Shown: in pieces, positions 38,488-47,983 of the stretch
Layout of the letters: every line of letters begins with the position of its first letter
Position numbering within the stretch: position 1 is the first letter of the stretch
Assembly: GCA_963422445.2 (NCBI GenBank)
Contig: OY729512.2
Location: 4,774,001-4,838,000, forward strand
Length of the DNA: 64,000 nt
Source: G963422445 sp963422445
GTDB lineage: Bacteria > Pseudomonadota > Alphaproteobacteria > Thalassobaculales > Thalassobaculaceae
Direction of reading: 5' to 3'
Program-made: the position numbers and the translations under genes
The notes under the pieces: generated by a model
Seen by the model: only the letters and a program-made list of their open reading frames with translations
Database searches by the model: none
What the model was told of the DNA's origin: nothing

Positions 38488-39763
38488 TTGAAACATCGTT
38501 TCAAGGCGCAACCGTTCGGTTTCGACCTCTCGAATATCGAGGTTTGTCTGGCTCGTCCTGACAAGCGGGTGGGTCGGGATACTGTGGTCACAGCCTGTCA
38601 TTATCCTGGGTTCAAGGGCTTTGCCGGTCGCGGTTTGCGCCATGTGGTCCTGTGGCACGGCCAATGGGTCGCGGTCGCCGGCTGGCAGACCGGTGCTTTC
38701 AACTGCACGCCGCGGGACCGGTGGATCGGCCGGGCTCCGGCGGAGCCGTTTCGGCGTCTTCATCTGATCGGCAACAACGCCCGGTTTCTCATGCCCTGCA
38801 AACCGGGCGTGTTTCCCGGTCTGGCCCGTTTTGCACTGACGCGGATGACGGAGCGCCTGAGTGCGGACAAGCAGGTGGCGTATGGCCATCCCCTGTTGCC
38901 GGCGGAACGTTTGTGGATCCGAAGTCTTTCTCGGGAACCCTGTACGCGGTGGCGAACTGGCACCTCCCGGGCGCCAGCAAGAGCCATGCGTGCAGCAACG
39001 GCCGCTATACCGGATCGCATGGCAACCCCAGGCAGCGTCATGGTCTGCCGTTACGGCGCAACGCCTGCTGCCGGTTGCGCGCGACCGACGCGCTTCTGGC
39101 GGCGTGGGAGCTGAAAGCCGGGATCTCGAACCGGAGCGTCGGGCCGTTGCCGCCGATTGACGCAAACGTCGTGCAGGTTGACGATGTCCGGCGCAGCCAG
39201 GGGCGTAAGCCCTGCATGGCCTCCGTGCTGTCGGTGAGTCTGCTGTCCCGTCTGATGGTCATACGGGCCCGGTGGCCGCGGCCGCGCTCGCGGCCAGCCT
39301 CGATCAGAAGGATCTTGCGGCCATCGGCAGCTGGAAGAACACGGTCACCGGTTGCCATGAGCCGGTCTCCGGATCGACCCTGCATCGGGTTATGCAGATC
39401 CTCGACCCGGAGCAGAGGCAAGCGGTGCTTCAACGCCATGGGCAACCACGTCTGCACATCGCACAAGCCGTTGCCGTCGACGCCAGCCGCGCAACACCGC
39501 AAGACCGGCTCGCCAGGACCACGGTCACAGGCTGCTCGCACGCCATCACCCTGTCCGGGATGTCACCTTCAAAGAAGACGATTGGACCGCCCGCACCCGA
39601 TACGCACCGTCCGACAATACCATCATCAACACCATCGCGATCGCCATGATCCTGGGGGACAACCGCAAGATCGGCAAACCGAAGAGGGGCTTCGCCGAGA
39701 CCCTGCGTGCCTTCAGCTATCGACGCAAGGACGGCATGAAGGCGCTCTTCACGCCCTTCTGAC
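38488..39763 (+). pseudogene. DUF4338 (DruA-like) + ISAs1-type transposase, decayed
   Basis: The first 450 bp read as a DUF4338 domain (VTACHYPGFKGFAGRGLRH; CTPRDRWIGRAP; RRLHLIGNNARFLM; after a frameshift, SFSGTLYAVANWHLPGASK). The following part reads like ISAs1-family transposases (ALAASLDQKDLAAIGSWKN; STLHRVMQILDPEQRQAVLQ; then VRDVTFKEDDWTARTRY). Several frameshifts occur, and the central DDE region appears deleted between about 39490 and 39540. DUF4338 is the domain of the Druantia defence protein DruA and also occurs fused to transposases; here the second situation applies. Confidence 0.6.
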
Positions 39764-39833
39764 CGAGACCGCTCTCCCGAAACCACGACACCACCGGTGC
39801 GTCCGCCGCTCGCACAACGCGACGGCTGTCTCC

Positions 39834-39985
39834 AGGATCGCCCGAGCGACAACGCGCCGCGCCACATCGGCCGGCCAATCCGGGGCCAATGCGCCGTGAA
39901 GGCCCGATTCGTGCGGTCGATCACACAATCGGCAGGCATGGGAAAAACAGGGCGAACTTGGCACAGGATCGCCGTGGTCAACATC
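39834..39985 (-). repeat. Dispersed ~150-bp repeat, copy A
   Basis: Closely similar, by eye about 80 percent, to 53789-53936 read on the plus strand; both contain TTCGCCCTGTTTTT and GGCGCGGCGCGTTGTCG. At 53.8 kb it leads directly into an IS5-type transposase fragment, so it is probably part of that element. Confidence 0.6.
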
Positions 39986-40056
39986 GCCGGCGATGAAACG
40001 CGTCACACGCCCCCGCGCCGTGTTGCAACCGGCAGAGATCCAGACCACTAGCAATC

Positions 40057-42474
40057 CTAATGGGTGACCATGCCATCTCGGGTATCGTTGTCGCCGTCAG
40101 ATCGGGCCGGTGGTGAGATTTCCTCCGCGTCCTGGTGAAGCATCGGAACCGGCTGCGATGTAAGCGCCAGCGAAATCACTTCGTCGGCTGTGCTGACAGG
40201 AATGATCTTCAGGCCACGTTTGACATTATCCGGAATCTCCGCGAGATCCTTCTCGTTTTCACGAGGAATCAATACTGTTGTCAGCCCGCCACGCAGCGCT
40301 GCAAGCAGCTTTTCCTTGAGCCCGCCAATCGGCAGGACCCGGCCTCGCAGGGTAATTTCACCAGTCATTGCCACATCGCGGCGTACCGTAATTCCAGTCA
40401 GAACTGATACAATGGACGTCACCATGGCGACACCGGCCGATGGACCATCCTTTGGCGTTGCCCCTTCCGGCACATGAACATGGATGTCATGCGACTCAAG
40501 AATCTTCCGCCGAATACCGTAGAACGCAGCCCGTGACTTGACCAGGCTTTCGGCAGCCTGTACCGACTCCCGCATGACATCGCCAAGTTTTCCGGTCGAG
40601 GTCACCCGGCCCTTGCCGGGAACAGTTACGGATTCGATGGACAAGAGTTCGCCACCGACCTCGGTCCAGGCCAGACCGGTTGTCACTCCGACTAGGTCGG
40701 TTTCCTCGGCTTCGCCGAATCGGAAGCGGCGCACACCAGCAAATTTCTCAAGATTACGCCGGGTCACATGGACCTGCTTGACGTCGTTCATGAGGATTTC
40801 CTTGACCGCCTTGCGGGCAAGATTGGCAAGTTCGCGTTCGAGATTGCGTACCCCGGCCTCACGGGTGTAGTAGCGAATCAGATCCCGGAGCGCCTCTTCG
40901 GAAATCCGCCACTCACCGTCGCGCAGACCATTCTGGGCAATCTGCTTGACGATCAGATGGCGCTGGGCAATCACGACCTTCTCGTCCTCGGTGTATCCAG
41001 ACAGGCGGATGACCTCCATGCGGTCGAGCAACGGCTGGGCAAGACGCAGGGTATTCGCTGTCGTCACGAACATGACATCCGACAGGTCGTAATCGACCTC
41101 GAGGTAATGATCTTGAAAGGCGTTGTTCTGCTCGGGATCGAGCACCTCCAGCAAGGCTGAGGCAGGGTCGCCACGATAGTCGTTGCCAAGCTTGTCAATC
41201 TCGTCGAGCAGGAAGAGCGGGTTGGACGTCTTCGCCTTCTTCATGCCTTGTATGATCTTGCCCGGCAGCGATCCGATATAGGTGCGGCGATGGCCACGGA
41301 TTTCGGCCTCGTCGCGAACGCCACCAAGCGACATCCGCACGAAATTCCGGCCGGTCGCCTCGGCAACCGACTTGCCGAGCGAGGTCTTGCCGACACCCGG
41401 TGGGCCCACGAGGCAGAGAATCGGCCCCTTGACCTTGCCGGTGCGCTGCTGCACCGCAAGATACTCGAGAATCCGCTCCTTCACCTTCTCCAGACCGTGA
41501 TGGTCGCGATCAAGAACGGTCCGGGCCAGCAGTAGATCTTTCTTGACCCTGGACCGTTTCTTCCACGGAACATCAAGCAGCCAGTCGAGATAGTTCCTCA
41601 CCACGGTCGCTTCGGCCGAAACCTGACTCATGTTGCGGAATTTCTTTAGTTCGGCCTCGGCCTTCTCACGCGCTTCCTTGGTAAATTTGGTCTTCTTGAT
41701 CCGCTTGTCGAGTTCGGCAAATTCGTCGCGCGGATCTTCGTTGTCGCCAAGCTCCTTCTGGATCGCCCGCATCTGCTCGTTGAGGTAATACTCGCGCTGG
41801 GTCTTCTCCATCTGGCGCTTGACCCGGTTACGAATCCGCTTTTCGACCTGAAGAACCCCGATCTCGCCTTCCATATGGCTGCAGATCCGCTCCAACCGGG
41901 CGCCAGTTCCGGCGATTTCCAGAAGTTCCTGTTTCTCAGGGATCTTCAACGCCAGATGCGAAGCAATGGTATCGGCCAGTCGAGCCGGATCATCGATCTG
42001 GTTGACCGATACCAGAACTTCCGGTGGAATTTTCTTGTTCAGCTTGAGATATTGTTCGAATTGGGAGACTACGGCGCGCGACAGCGCTTCCAGTTCCTGC
42101 TCATCGCCGGGCTCGTCCGGAACCGCATAGGCATGCGCCTCGAAAAAGGCCGGGTTTTTAGCGTATTCGACGATCCTGGCCCGATGCACACCCTCAATCA
42201 GAACCTTGACGGTTCCATCAGGCAACCGCAGCAACTGCAATACGGTGCCAACTGTGCCGATCTCAAAGACATCGTCGGTTCCGGGGTCATCATCGCCGGA
42301 ATTTTTCTGGGTCACGAGAAGGATCTGTTTGTCATCCTTCATGACATCTTCGAGTGCCTTGATCGATTTTTCGCGGCCGACAAAGAGCGGAACGATCATG
42401 TGCGGGAATACAACGATATCGCGAAGGGGAAGAACCGGGTAAGAAACCGGGCAGGAGGCAGCAGCTTGTGTCAT
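40057..42474 (-). CDS. lon: ATP-dependent protease Lon
   Basis: Cytoplasmic hexameric AAA+ serine protease that degrades misfolded and regulatory proteins. The 805 residues have the N-terminal substrate domain (LPLRDIVVFPHMIVPLFVGR), Walker A GPPGVGKTSLGKS near residue 360, Walker B LFLLDEIDKLG, and the Ser-Lys dyad (PKDGPSAGVAM; GGLKEKLLAALR). Directly downstream of clpX on the minus strand; in relatives followed by hup. Confidence 0.97.
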   Translation of the reverse strand: MTQAAASCPVSYPVLPLRDIVVFPHMIVPLFVGREKSIKALEDVMKDDKQILLVTQKNSGDDDPGTDDVFEIGTVGTVLQLLRLPDGTVKVLIEGVHRARIVEYAKNPAFFEAHAYAVPDEPGDEQELEALSRAVVSQFEQYLKLNKKIPPEVLVSVNQIDDPARLADTIASHLALKIPEKQELLEIAGTGARLERICSHMEGEIGVLQVEKRIRNRVKRQMEKTQREYYLNEQMRAIQKELGDNEDPRDEFAELDKRIKKTKFTKEAREKAEAELKKFRNMSQVSAEATVVRNYLDWLLDVPWKKRSRVKKDLLLARTVLDRDHHGLEKVKERILEYLAVQQRTGKVKGPILCLVGPPGVGKTSLGKSVAEATGRNFVRMSLGGVRDEAEIRGHRRTYIGSLPGKIIQGMKKAKTSNPLFLLDEIDKLGNDYRGDPASALLEVLDPEQNNAFQDHYLEVDYDLSDVMFVTTANTLRLAQPLLDRMEVIRLSGYTEDEKVVIAQRHLIVKQIAQNGLRDGEWRISEEALRDLIRYYTREAGVRNLERELANLARKAVKEILMNDVKQVHVTRRNLEKFAGVRRFRFGEAEETDLVGVTTGLAWTEVGGELLSIESVTVPGKGRVTSTGKLGDVMRESVQAAESLVKSRAAFYGIRRKILESHDIHVHVPEGATPKDGPSAGVAMVTSIVSVLTGITVRRDVAMTGEITLRGRVLPIGGLKEKLLAALRGGLTTVLIPRENEKDLAEIPDNVKRGLKIIPVSTADEVISLALTSQPVPMLHQDAEEISPPARSDGDNDTRDGMVTH

Positions 42475-42593
42475 CAGGTAAAATGCCTTCCCTGTTCAAG
42501 GACGGACGCGGGTCAAGCCCGGCACCGGCAGCAACCCACTAGTTGGCCACGGCGGCAGTCAAATTCAAGACGCAACACGGTGAGAGGCGCTAC

Positions 42594-43865
42594 TCAGGCC
42601 GTGGTGCCGACATCCTCACGGCGGTCGGCATGCACCGTGATTGGTGATGAGCCGTTATCGACCACATCGCCATTGATGATAACCTCCTCCACGTCCTCGG
42701 TGCTTGGCAGGTCGAACATCGGATCGAGCAAAATGGTCTCGAGAATCGAGCGCAAGCCACGAGCGCCGGTTTTCCGCTGAATCGCCCGTTGGGCAATGCT
42801 GCGTAGCGCATCCTCGCGGAATGAAAGCCGGACATTCTCCATTTCGAAGAGCCGCTGATATTGCTTGACCAACGCGTTCTTCGGGCGCGTGAGAATTTCG
42901 ACAAGCGCGTCCTCGTCGAGGTCGTCAAGGGTCGCGAGCACCGGCAATCGACCGACGAATTCCGGAATCAGGCCGAATCTCAGCAGATCTTCCGGTTCGA
43001 TGCCACGCAGGATCTCACCGGTCCGACCATCGCCGGGAACCCGGACATCGGCGTTAAACCCGATTGACGAACCCTTGTTTCGGTTCGAGATGATTCGGTC
43101 GAGACCGGCAAACGCTCCGCCGCAAATGAACAGGATATTGGTTGTATCGACCTGCAGAAATTCCTGTTGCGGATGCTTGCGCCCCCCCTGCGGCGGTACG
43201 CTGGCGATGGTGCCTTCCATGATTTTCAGCAGAGCTTGCTGCACTCCCTCACCCGACACATCACGAGTAATCGACGGGTTGTCGGACTTGCGGCTGATCT
43301 TGTCCACTTCGTCGATATAGACGATGCCGTGTTGCGCCCGTTCGACATTGTAATCCGCAGCCTGCAGAAGCTTGAGAATGATGTTCTCGACATCCTCACC
43401 GACATATCCGGCCTCCGTCAGCGTCGTCGCATCGGCCATCGTGAAGGGGACGTTGATGATCCGGGCCAAGGTCTGGGCCAGCAAGGTCTTGCCGCAACCG
43501 GTCGGTCCGATCAGTACGATATTCGATTTTGCAAGCTCGACATCGTTGTTCTTCTGACCGTGCGCAAGTCGTTTGTAGTGGTTGTGGACAGCAACCGAGA
43601 GGATCCGTTTGGCGTGCCGCTGACCAATGACATAGTCGTCAAGAACCTGACAGATATCCTGCGGTGCCGGCACTCCGTCTCGGGACTTGACCATGGAGGT
43701 CTTGCTCTCCTCCAGGATGATATCCATGCACAGGCCGACGCATTCATCGCAGATGAAGACGGTCGGACCGGCAATCAGTTTCCGGACTTCATGCTGACTC
43801 TTGCCGCAAAAGGAACAATAGAGCGTGTTTTTGGAATCGCCGCTGCCGCTGCCAGATTTGCTCAT
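42594..43865 (-). CDS. clpX: ATP-dependent Clp protease ATP-binding subunit ClpX
   Basis: AAA+ unfoldase that feeds substrates into ClpP. The 423 residues show the N-terminal zinc domain (CSFCGKSQHEV...FICDECV), Walker A GPTGCGKTLLAQT near residue 120, Walker B VYIDEVDKIS, and the ClpP-binding loop region. It follows clpP by about 100 bp, the standard pairing. Confidence 0.97.
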   Translation of the reverse strand: MSKSGSGSGDSKNTLYCSFCGKSQHEVRKLIAGPTVFICDECVGLCMDIILEESKTSMVKSRDGVPAPQDICQVLDDYVIGQRHAKRILSVAVHNHYKRLAHGQKNNDVELAKSNIVLIGPTGCGKTLLAQTLARIINVPFTMADATTLTEAGYVGEDVENIILKLLQAADYNVERAQHGIVYIDEVDKISRKSDNPSITRDVSGEGVQQALLKIMEGTIASVPPQGGRKHPQQEFLQVDTTNILFICGGAFAGLDRIISNRNKGSSIGFNADVRVPGDGRTGEILRGIEPEDLLRFGLIPEFVGRLPVLATLDDLDEDALVEILTRPKNALVKQYQRLFEMENVRLSFREDALRSIAQRAIQRKTGARGLRSILETILLDPMFDLPSTEDVEEVIINGDVVDNGSSPITVHADRREDVGTTA

Positions 43866-43961
43866 GGCGAGTAGATCCGCATGTGGTTATTCGATCTCAT
43901 GATAGCCCCGACAGGCCCTTCCCCACAATGCCAAAGTATTGTCGGTTGACAGTTGCCGCAT

Positions 43962-44603
43962 TTAGCTTGCGCTGTCGGACAGACCTTCCGTCGCCGGCCG
44001 TTTTTGAACCACCTCGTCGATCAGGCCAAAACTGACAGCCTCTTCCGGCGTCATGAAATTATCGCGGTCCATACCTTTTTCGATGGTTCGCATGGACTGA
44101 CCGGTGTGTTTGACGAAGACCTTGTTCAGTCGTGCCCGGGTTGCGAGAATCTCCTTGGCGTGAATCTCGATGTCCGAAGCCTGGCCCTGGAAACCACCTG
44201 AAGGCTGATGAATCATCACCTTGGAGTTCGGCAGGCAGAATCTCTTGCCCCTGGTTCCTGCAGCAAGCAGCAGCGAACCCATTGAGGCCGCCTGACCGAC
44301 GCACACGGTCGAAACATCCGGCCGGATGTATTCCATGGTATCGTAGATCGCCATGCCGGAGGTCACGATGCCGCCGGGCGAGTTGATGTACATCGCGATA
44401 TCCTTGGCCGGATTGTCAGCTTCGAGGAACAGCAGCTGGGCACAGATGACGCTGGAAACTGCATCGTTGATCGGCCCGATCACAAAGATAATTCGTTCCT
44501 TGAGAAGCCGGGAATAGATATCATAGGCACGCTCGCCGCGATTGGTCTGTTCCACCACCATGGGGATCAGACTGTTCATGTAGATTTCGGAAACTTGTTG
44601 CAT
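43962..44603 (-). CDS. clpP: ATP-dependent Clp protease proteolytic subunit
   Basis: Barrel-forming serine peptidase. Catalytic Ser107 is in GQAASMGSLLL and His132 in KVMIHQPSGG; the family Asp lies further on. The 213 residues are of normal length; MNSLIPMV, eight residues in, may be the real start. Confidence 0.96.
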   Translation of the reverse strand: MQQVSEIYMNSLIPMVVEQTNRGERAYDIYSRLLKERIIFVIGPINDAVSSVICAQLLFLEADNPAKDIAMYINSPGGIVTSGMAIYDTMEYIRPDVSTVCVGQAASMGSLLLAAGTRGKRFCLPNSKVMIHQPSGGFQGQASDIEIHAKEILATRARLNKVFVKHTGQSMRTIEKGMDRDNFMTPEEAVSFGLIDEVVQKRPATEGLSDSAS

Positions 44604-44725
44604 GGTTCAACGCCTCGGTTGAAATCTCGGTTATCCGAACGAATCGGATGCGGCGTGATCGCCCGTCAAAGACCGGCCGGGCACGGGCCACAGGGTGTAC
44701 CTTGCCAGTCATCCGCGGCAAGATG

Positions 44726-46222
44726 TCAGGATTCCAGTGTGGCATCCTCAGCCGCAAACGGGTCTTCCTTGTCCTTTGCCGCCATGAGCGCGGCAAATTC
44801 TCCGACACTCACCGTCTTGTCGTTGATCGTGGCCAGTTCGGTAATGAAGTTGATGATCTTGTCCTCGTAGCACTGGCGTTGTATTGCTTCGAAGAAAATC
44901 TGCGCAATGTGCGCAGTGTTCTGCTGTTCGTCGAATCGGGCCTTGACATCCGCTGCAACCCGGCCGCGTATCATATCGATCTCGGCTTCCGACAGTTCGA
45001 TATTGTTCATGGCGGCCACCTCCTGCAGCCGCAGGGCCAGGCGCACGCGACGTTCGGCCATCCTGCGGAAATCCGCCCTGGTTATCTCGTCGTAACCTTG
45101 GTCGATCTCAACATCATGGCTATGGTCATGGTCGTGGCCATGCTCTGGGACAGCAGGAGGCGGCTCGATTGCCGTTGCTTCGGGTGCTGGCGTTCCGGTA
45201 TTATCCTCAACCATTTCCACAGTCGTCTTTGCATCAGCCTCTGCCGCCGAATCGCGACGGCTGGCATTACAAATCGCAGCATATTCCTCGTTCACCATGC
45301 TTTCCGGCAGTTCGAACGCACGACCTTGGTCAAGCCGGTCAAGCAGTGATCGCTTGAAGAAGTCAGCCGTGGCTTGCTTATGGCTCTCGGTAATTCCGGC
45401 AGTAAATCTCTTGCGCACATCTTCAAGGGTCTCCGCCTGCAGACGAGTGCGGGCGAACTCATCGTCGAGCACGATCTCCCGGCGTTCCTGGATCTCCTTC
45501 ACGGTGACGGCAACCACGACTTCCTTGCCAGCCCAATCCTGCCGATCATGGTCGTGAGGAAAAACATGCGTGATCGAAACGTCCTGACCGGCCGACACGT
45601 CAATGAGCTGCTCGTTGAATTCAGGCAGATTTGGATCCGGCTCACCAAGATTCAGGCGATAATCGTTCATGCTGCCTTCCGGCAACGGTTCGCCATCCAT
45701 GGTGCACGCCAAATCGATCAGAAGAAAATCGTCGGACCGACTTCCGCGGGTTTCGGCTATCGGCCGGAAACCCAGCCCCAACCTGGTGGCCTCGGCAATG
45801 ATCATGTTATCGACTTCTTCAACCGTCGGATCGATCACATATTTATCGAGCGTCAGGGCGCCAAAATCGACCGGCTCGATCTCCGGCATCAATTCGAAAC
45901 GAAGTGTGGCTTCCAGATCCTGCCCGACATCGAACTCCTCGAACTCGAGCTGCGGCTGCCGCACCGGCCGCAACTGGTGCCGGGTGAGCGTCGTTTCGGA
46001 CATTTCGTTGGCGACCTTCTCGATCACTTCTTGCATGACGGCGGGCCCGTAGCGCTTCCGTATCAAATTGGTCGACACCTTGCCCGGACGGAAACCACGC
46101 ATCTGAATCGTTGGCGCCAGTTCATTGATCCGGTCATTGACCCGGACTTCTATCTCCACAGCCGGAACGACGATCCTGAATTCACGCTTCAGGCCTTCGG
46201 AAACGGTCTCCGTTATCTGCAT
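44726..46222 (-). CDS. tig: Trigger factor with a His-rich insert
   Basis: Ribosome-bound chaperone with peptidyl-prolyl isomerase activity. The ribosome-binding signature GFRPGKVS is near residue 45, the FKBP domain in the middle, the C-terminal chaperone arms after it. At 498 residues it is longer than the usual 430-460. The extra length is mainly an acidic and proline-rich insert in the C-terminal domain ending in HGHDHDHSHD (about residues 360-370). ATG 46222 was chosen over the preceding ATG. It lies upstream of clpP, as usual. Confidence 0.94.
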   Translation of the reverse strand: MQITETVSEGLKREFRIVVPAVEIEVRVNDRINELAPTIQMRGFRPGKVSTNLIRKRYGPAVMQEVIEKVANEMSETTLTRHQLRPVRQPQLEFEEFDVGQDLEATLRFELMPEIEPVDFGALTLDKYVIDPTVEEVDNMIIAEATRLGLGFRPIAETRGSRSDDFLLIDLACTMDGEPLPEGSMNDYRLNLGEPDPNLPEFNEQLIDVSAGQDVSITHVFPHDHDRQDWAGKEVVVAVTVKEIQERREIVLDDEFARTRLQAETLEDVRKRFTAGITESHKQATADFFKRSLLDRLDQGRAFELPESMVNEEYAAICNASRRDSAAEADAKTTVEMVEDNTGTPAPEATAIEPPPAVPEHGHDHDHSHDVEIDQGYDEITRADFRRMAERRVRLALRLQEVAAMNNIELSEAEIDMIRGRVAADVKARFDEQQNTAHIAQIFFEAIQRQCYEDKIINFITELATINDKTVSVGEFAALMAAKDKEDPFAAEDATLES

Positions 46223-46322
46223 CACTGCTGTCCAATCTCTCGCATTGCCACTGTGGCGATGCCGTCGTTACGCCGGGCTCCAGAATTACCGGCTGCGACC
46301 CAAATTCGGACCCGAACTAGAG

Positions 46323-46407
46323 TGGTGCGGGCGAAGGGACTCGAACCCCCACAGCTTGCGCCACCAGATCCTAAATCTGGCGTGTCTACCAGTTCCACCA
46401 CACCCGC
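46323..46407 (-). tRNA. tRNA-Leu (TAG)
   Basis: An 85-nt class II tRNA: acceptor GCGGGTG/CGCCCGC, long variable arm, anticodon loop TTTAGGA with TAG for leucine, T loop TTCGAGT, discriminator A and encoded CCA. Confidence 0.95.
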
Positions 46408-46489
46408 ATCGTCGTCTGCCCCCGATCACAGCGGAATGGCTAAACGAACAGCCGCCGTGCGTCAACGCTTCTGCAACCGGCCGGACCCA

Positions 46490-47905
46490 TTACTCACGTG
46501 CCAAGGTCCGTATTGCCGCCGACTGGGGAACCCGGCATGCGCCCAGATAACCCGCGCTGTTGTCTTCGATCTCGCCGGGACGATAGAGATAGTTGATCAT
46601 CAGACCATAGGATCGCTTCAGACCGAGTTCGGACCGGTCGCCCATCCAGTTCAAGCGTTCGACCCGTGCTCCGTTACTGAGATGGAAATGGCCGACCGGA
46701 TCGAGCACCCGGCCGCTCCTACCCTTGGTCAGATAACGCGCCGCAAGCCGGGTCAGCGGCTCCCGGAGCGTCTGCGCGACCGCATCGTCCTGCCGCCAGT
46801 CTGCGCGAGCCAGCAGATCACGGAGAATCATTGCGTTCTGCGTCGCCTCGCTGTACAGGCGGAGTTGCTTGCGGTCGGCCGCAGTCAATAACGTCGCATC
46901 CCCGGTCGTCAATATGCCATCCAGCCATCGCGAAAATCCCGGAATAGGCGACAAGGTCGCAAATGTCTTCAGATTCGGGAATTCACGGCCCAGCACCTCG
47001 ACCACCCGTTTGATCAGAAAGTTTCCGAAACTGATCCCGACAAGGCCACGCTGGGCGTTGGAAATCGAATAGAAGATCGCGGTGTCGGCGGTTTCCGGGT
47101 CGATTTCCGGAGCCGCTTCGTCAAGTAGCTGATCGACGCTCGGGGCCATTCCGTTGACCAGCGCGACCTCGACAAAGATCAAGGGTTCGTCCGGCATGTT
47201 GAGATGAAAGAAGCCGAAGCATCGCCGGTCAATACCGAGCCGGTTTTTCAGATCATCCCAGGATTTGATCGCATGCACGGATTCATAAGCGATGAGCTTT
47301 TCCAGCAGGGCTGCCGGCGATGTCCAGTCAATCCGGCGCATGTCGAGCAGACCGATATCGAACCATGCCGCCAACATGACGCGAAGATCGTCGGATAACG
47401 CGCGAACGGCGACACTGTCCCGTGCGATCGGCAACATTCCGGCTCGAAGATCGACCAGGAACTTGACCCCTTCCGGCAGTGTCGTGAACCTTCGAAGCAG
47501 CGCACGCCAACGCGGCTCCAGCGATTGCCGCAACCGACTTTCGGCCACCCGCCGGGCCGGTTCGTCGTCGGCCGCCGCGACAGTCTCGATCGCGGCATCG
47601 ACAGTGTCGCGGTCAATGTCGAAACCCGTCGCAAGTTCGACGAGAAACCGCATCCGTCCGGTCTGGTTCAGGCCCATATAAGCGCGCCCGAGTTCAGCCG
47701 CACGGGCCCGCGCCGAAATGTCGTTGGCCTGTCCGCCAATACAGGACTCCATCTGGCGGCGCAACCTTGCGAGATCCTCATCGGGTAGATCGGGGCGAAG
47801 CTGCCCGCCAATGTACTGGCGTGTCGTCTGCGCCAGCTCGGTCCATGCCCGCTGCAGATTATCGAGAGTGCGATCAAGAAAGTTGAGGGCGCGGTCGTCG
47901 GCCAT
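46490..47905 (-). CDS. Malonyl-CoA decarboxylase
   Basis: Converts malonyl-CoA to acetyl-CoA and CO2, removing malonyl-CoA or using malonate as carbon source. The 471 residues (ATG 47905) match the family along their length: a helical N-terminal domain, then YESVHAIKSWDDLKNRLG, DRRCFGFFHLNMPDEPLIFV, TAIFYSISNAQRGLVGISFG and TFATLSPIPGFSRW in the GNAT-like catalytic domain. No malonate transport or malonyl-CoA synthetase gene is adjacent. The start is uncertain by up to 25 codons. Confidence 0.88.
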   Translation of the reverse strand: MADDRALNFLDRTLDNLQRAWTELAQTTRQYIGGQLRPDLPDEDLARLRRQMESCIGGQANDISARARAAELGRAYMGLNQTGRMRFLVELATGFDIDRDTVDAAIETVAAADDEPARRVAESRLRQSLEPRWRALLRRFTTLPEGVKFLVDLRAGMLPIARDSVAVRALSDDLRVMLAAWFDIGLLDMRRIDWTSPAALLEKLIAYESVHAIKSWDDLKNRLGIDRRCFGFFHLNMPDEPLIFVEVALVNGMAPSVDQLLDEAAPEIDPETADTAIFYSISNAQRGLVGISFGNFLIKRVVEVLGREFPNLKTFATLSPIPGFSRWLDGILTTGDATLLTAADRKQLRLYSEATQNAMILRDLLARADWRQDDAVAQTLREPLTRLAARYLTKGRSGRVLDPVGHFHLSNGARVERLNWMGDRSELGLKRSYGLMINYLYRPGEIEDNSAGYLGACRVPQSAAIRTLARE

Positions 47906-47983
47906 GACGGTCACTCGGAGCAGGGATTTCGCTTCAGGCTGGAGATTTCGGAATATGGTCAAGCGGCAACGGATTTCCAAGCC

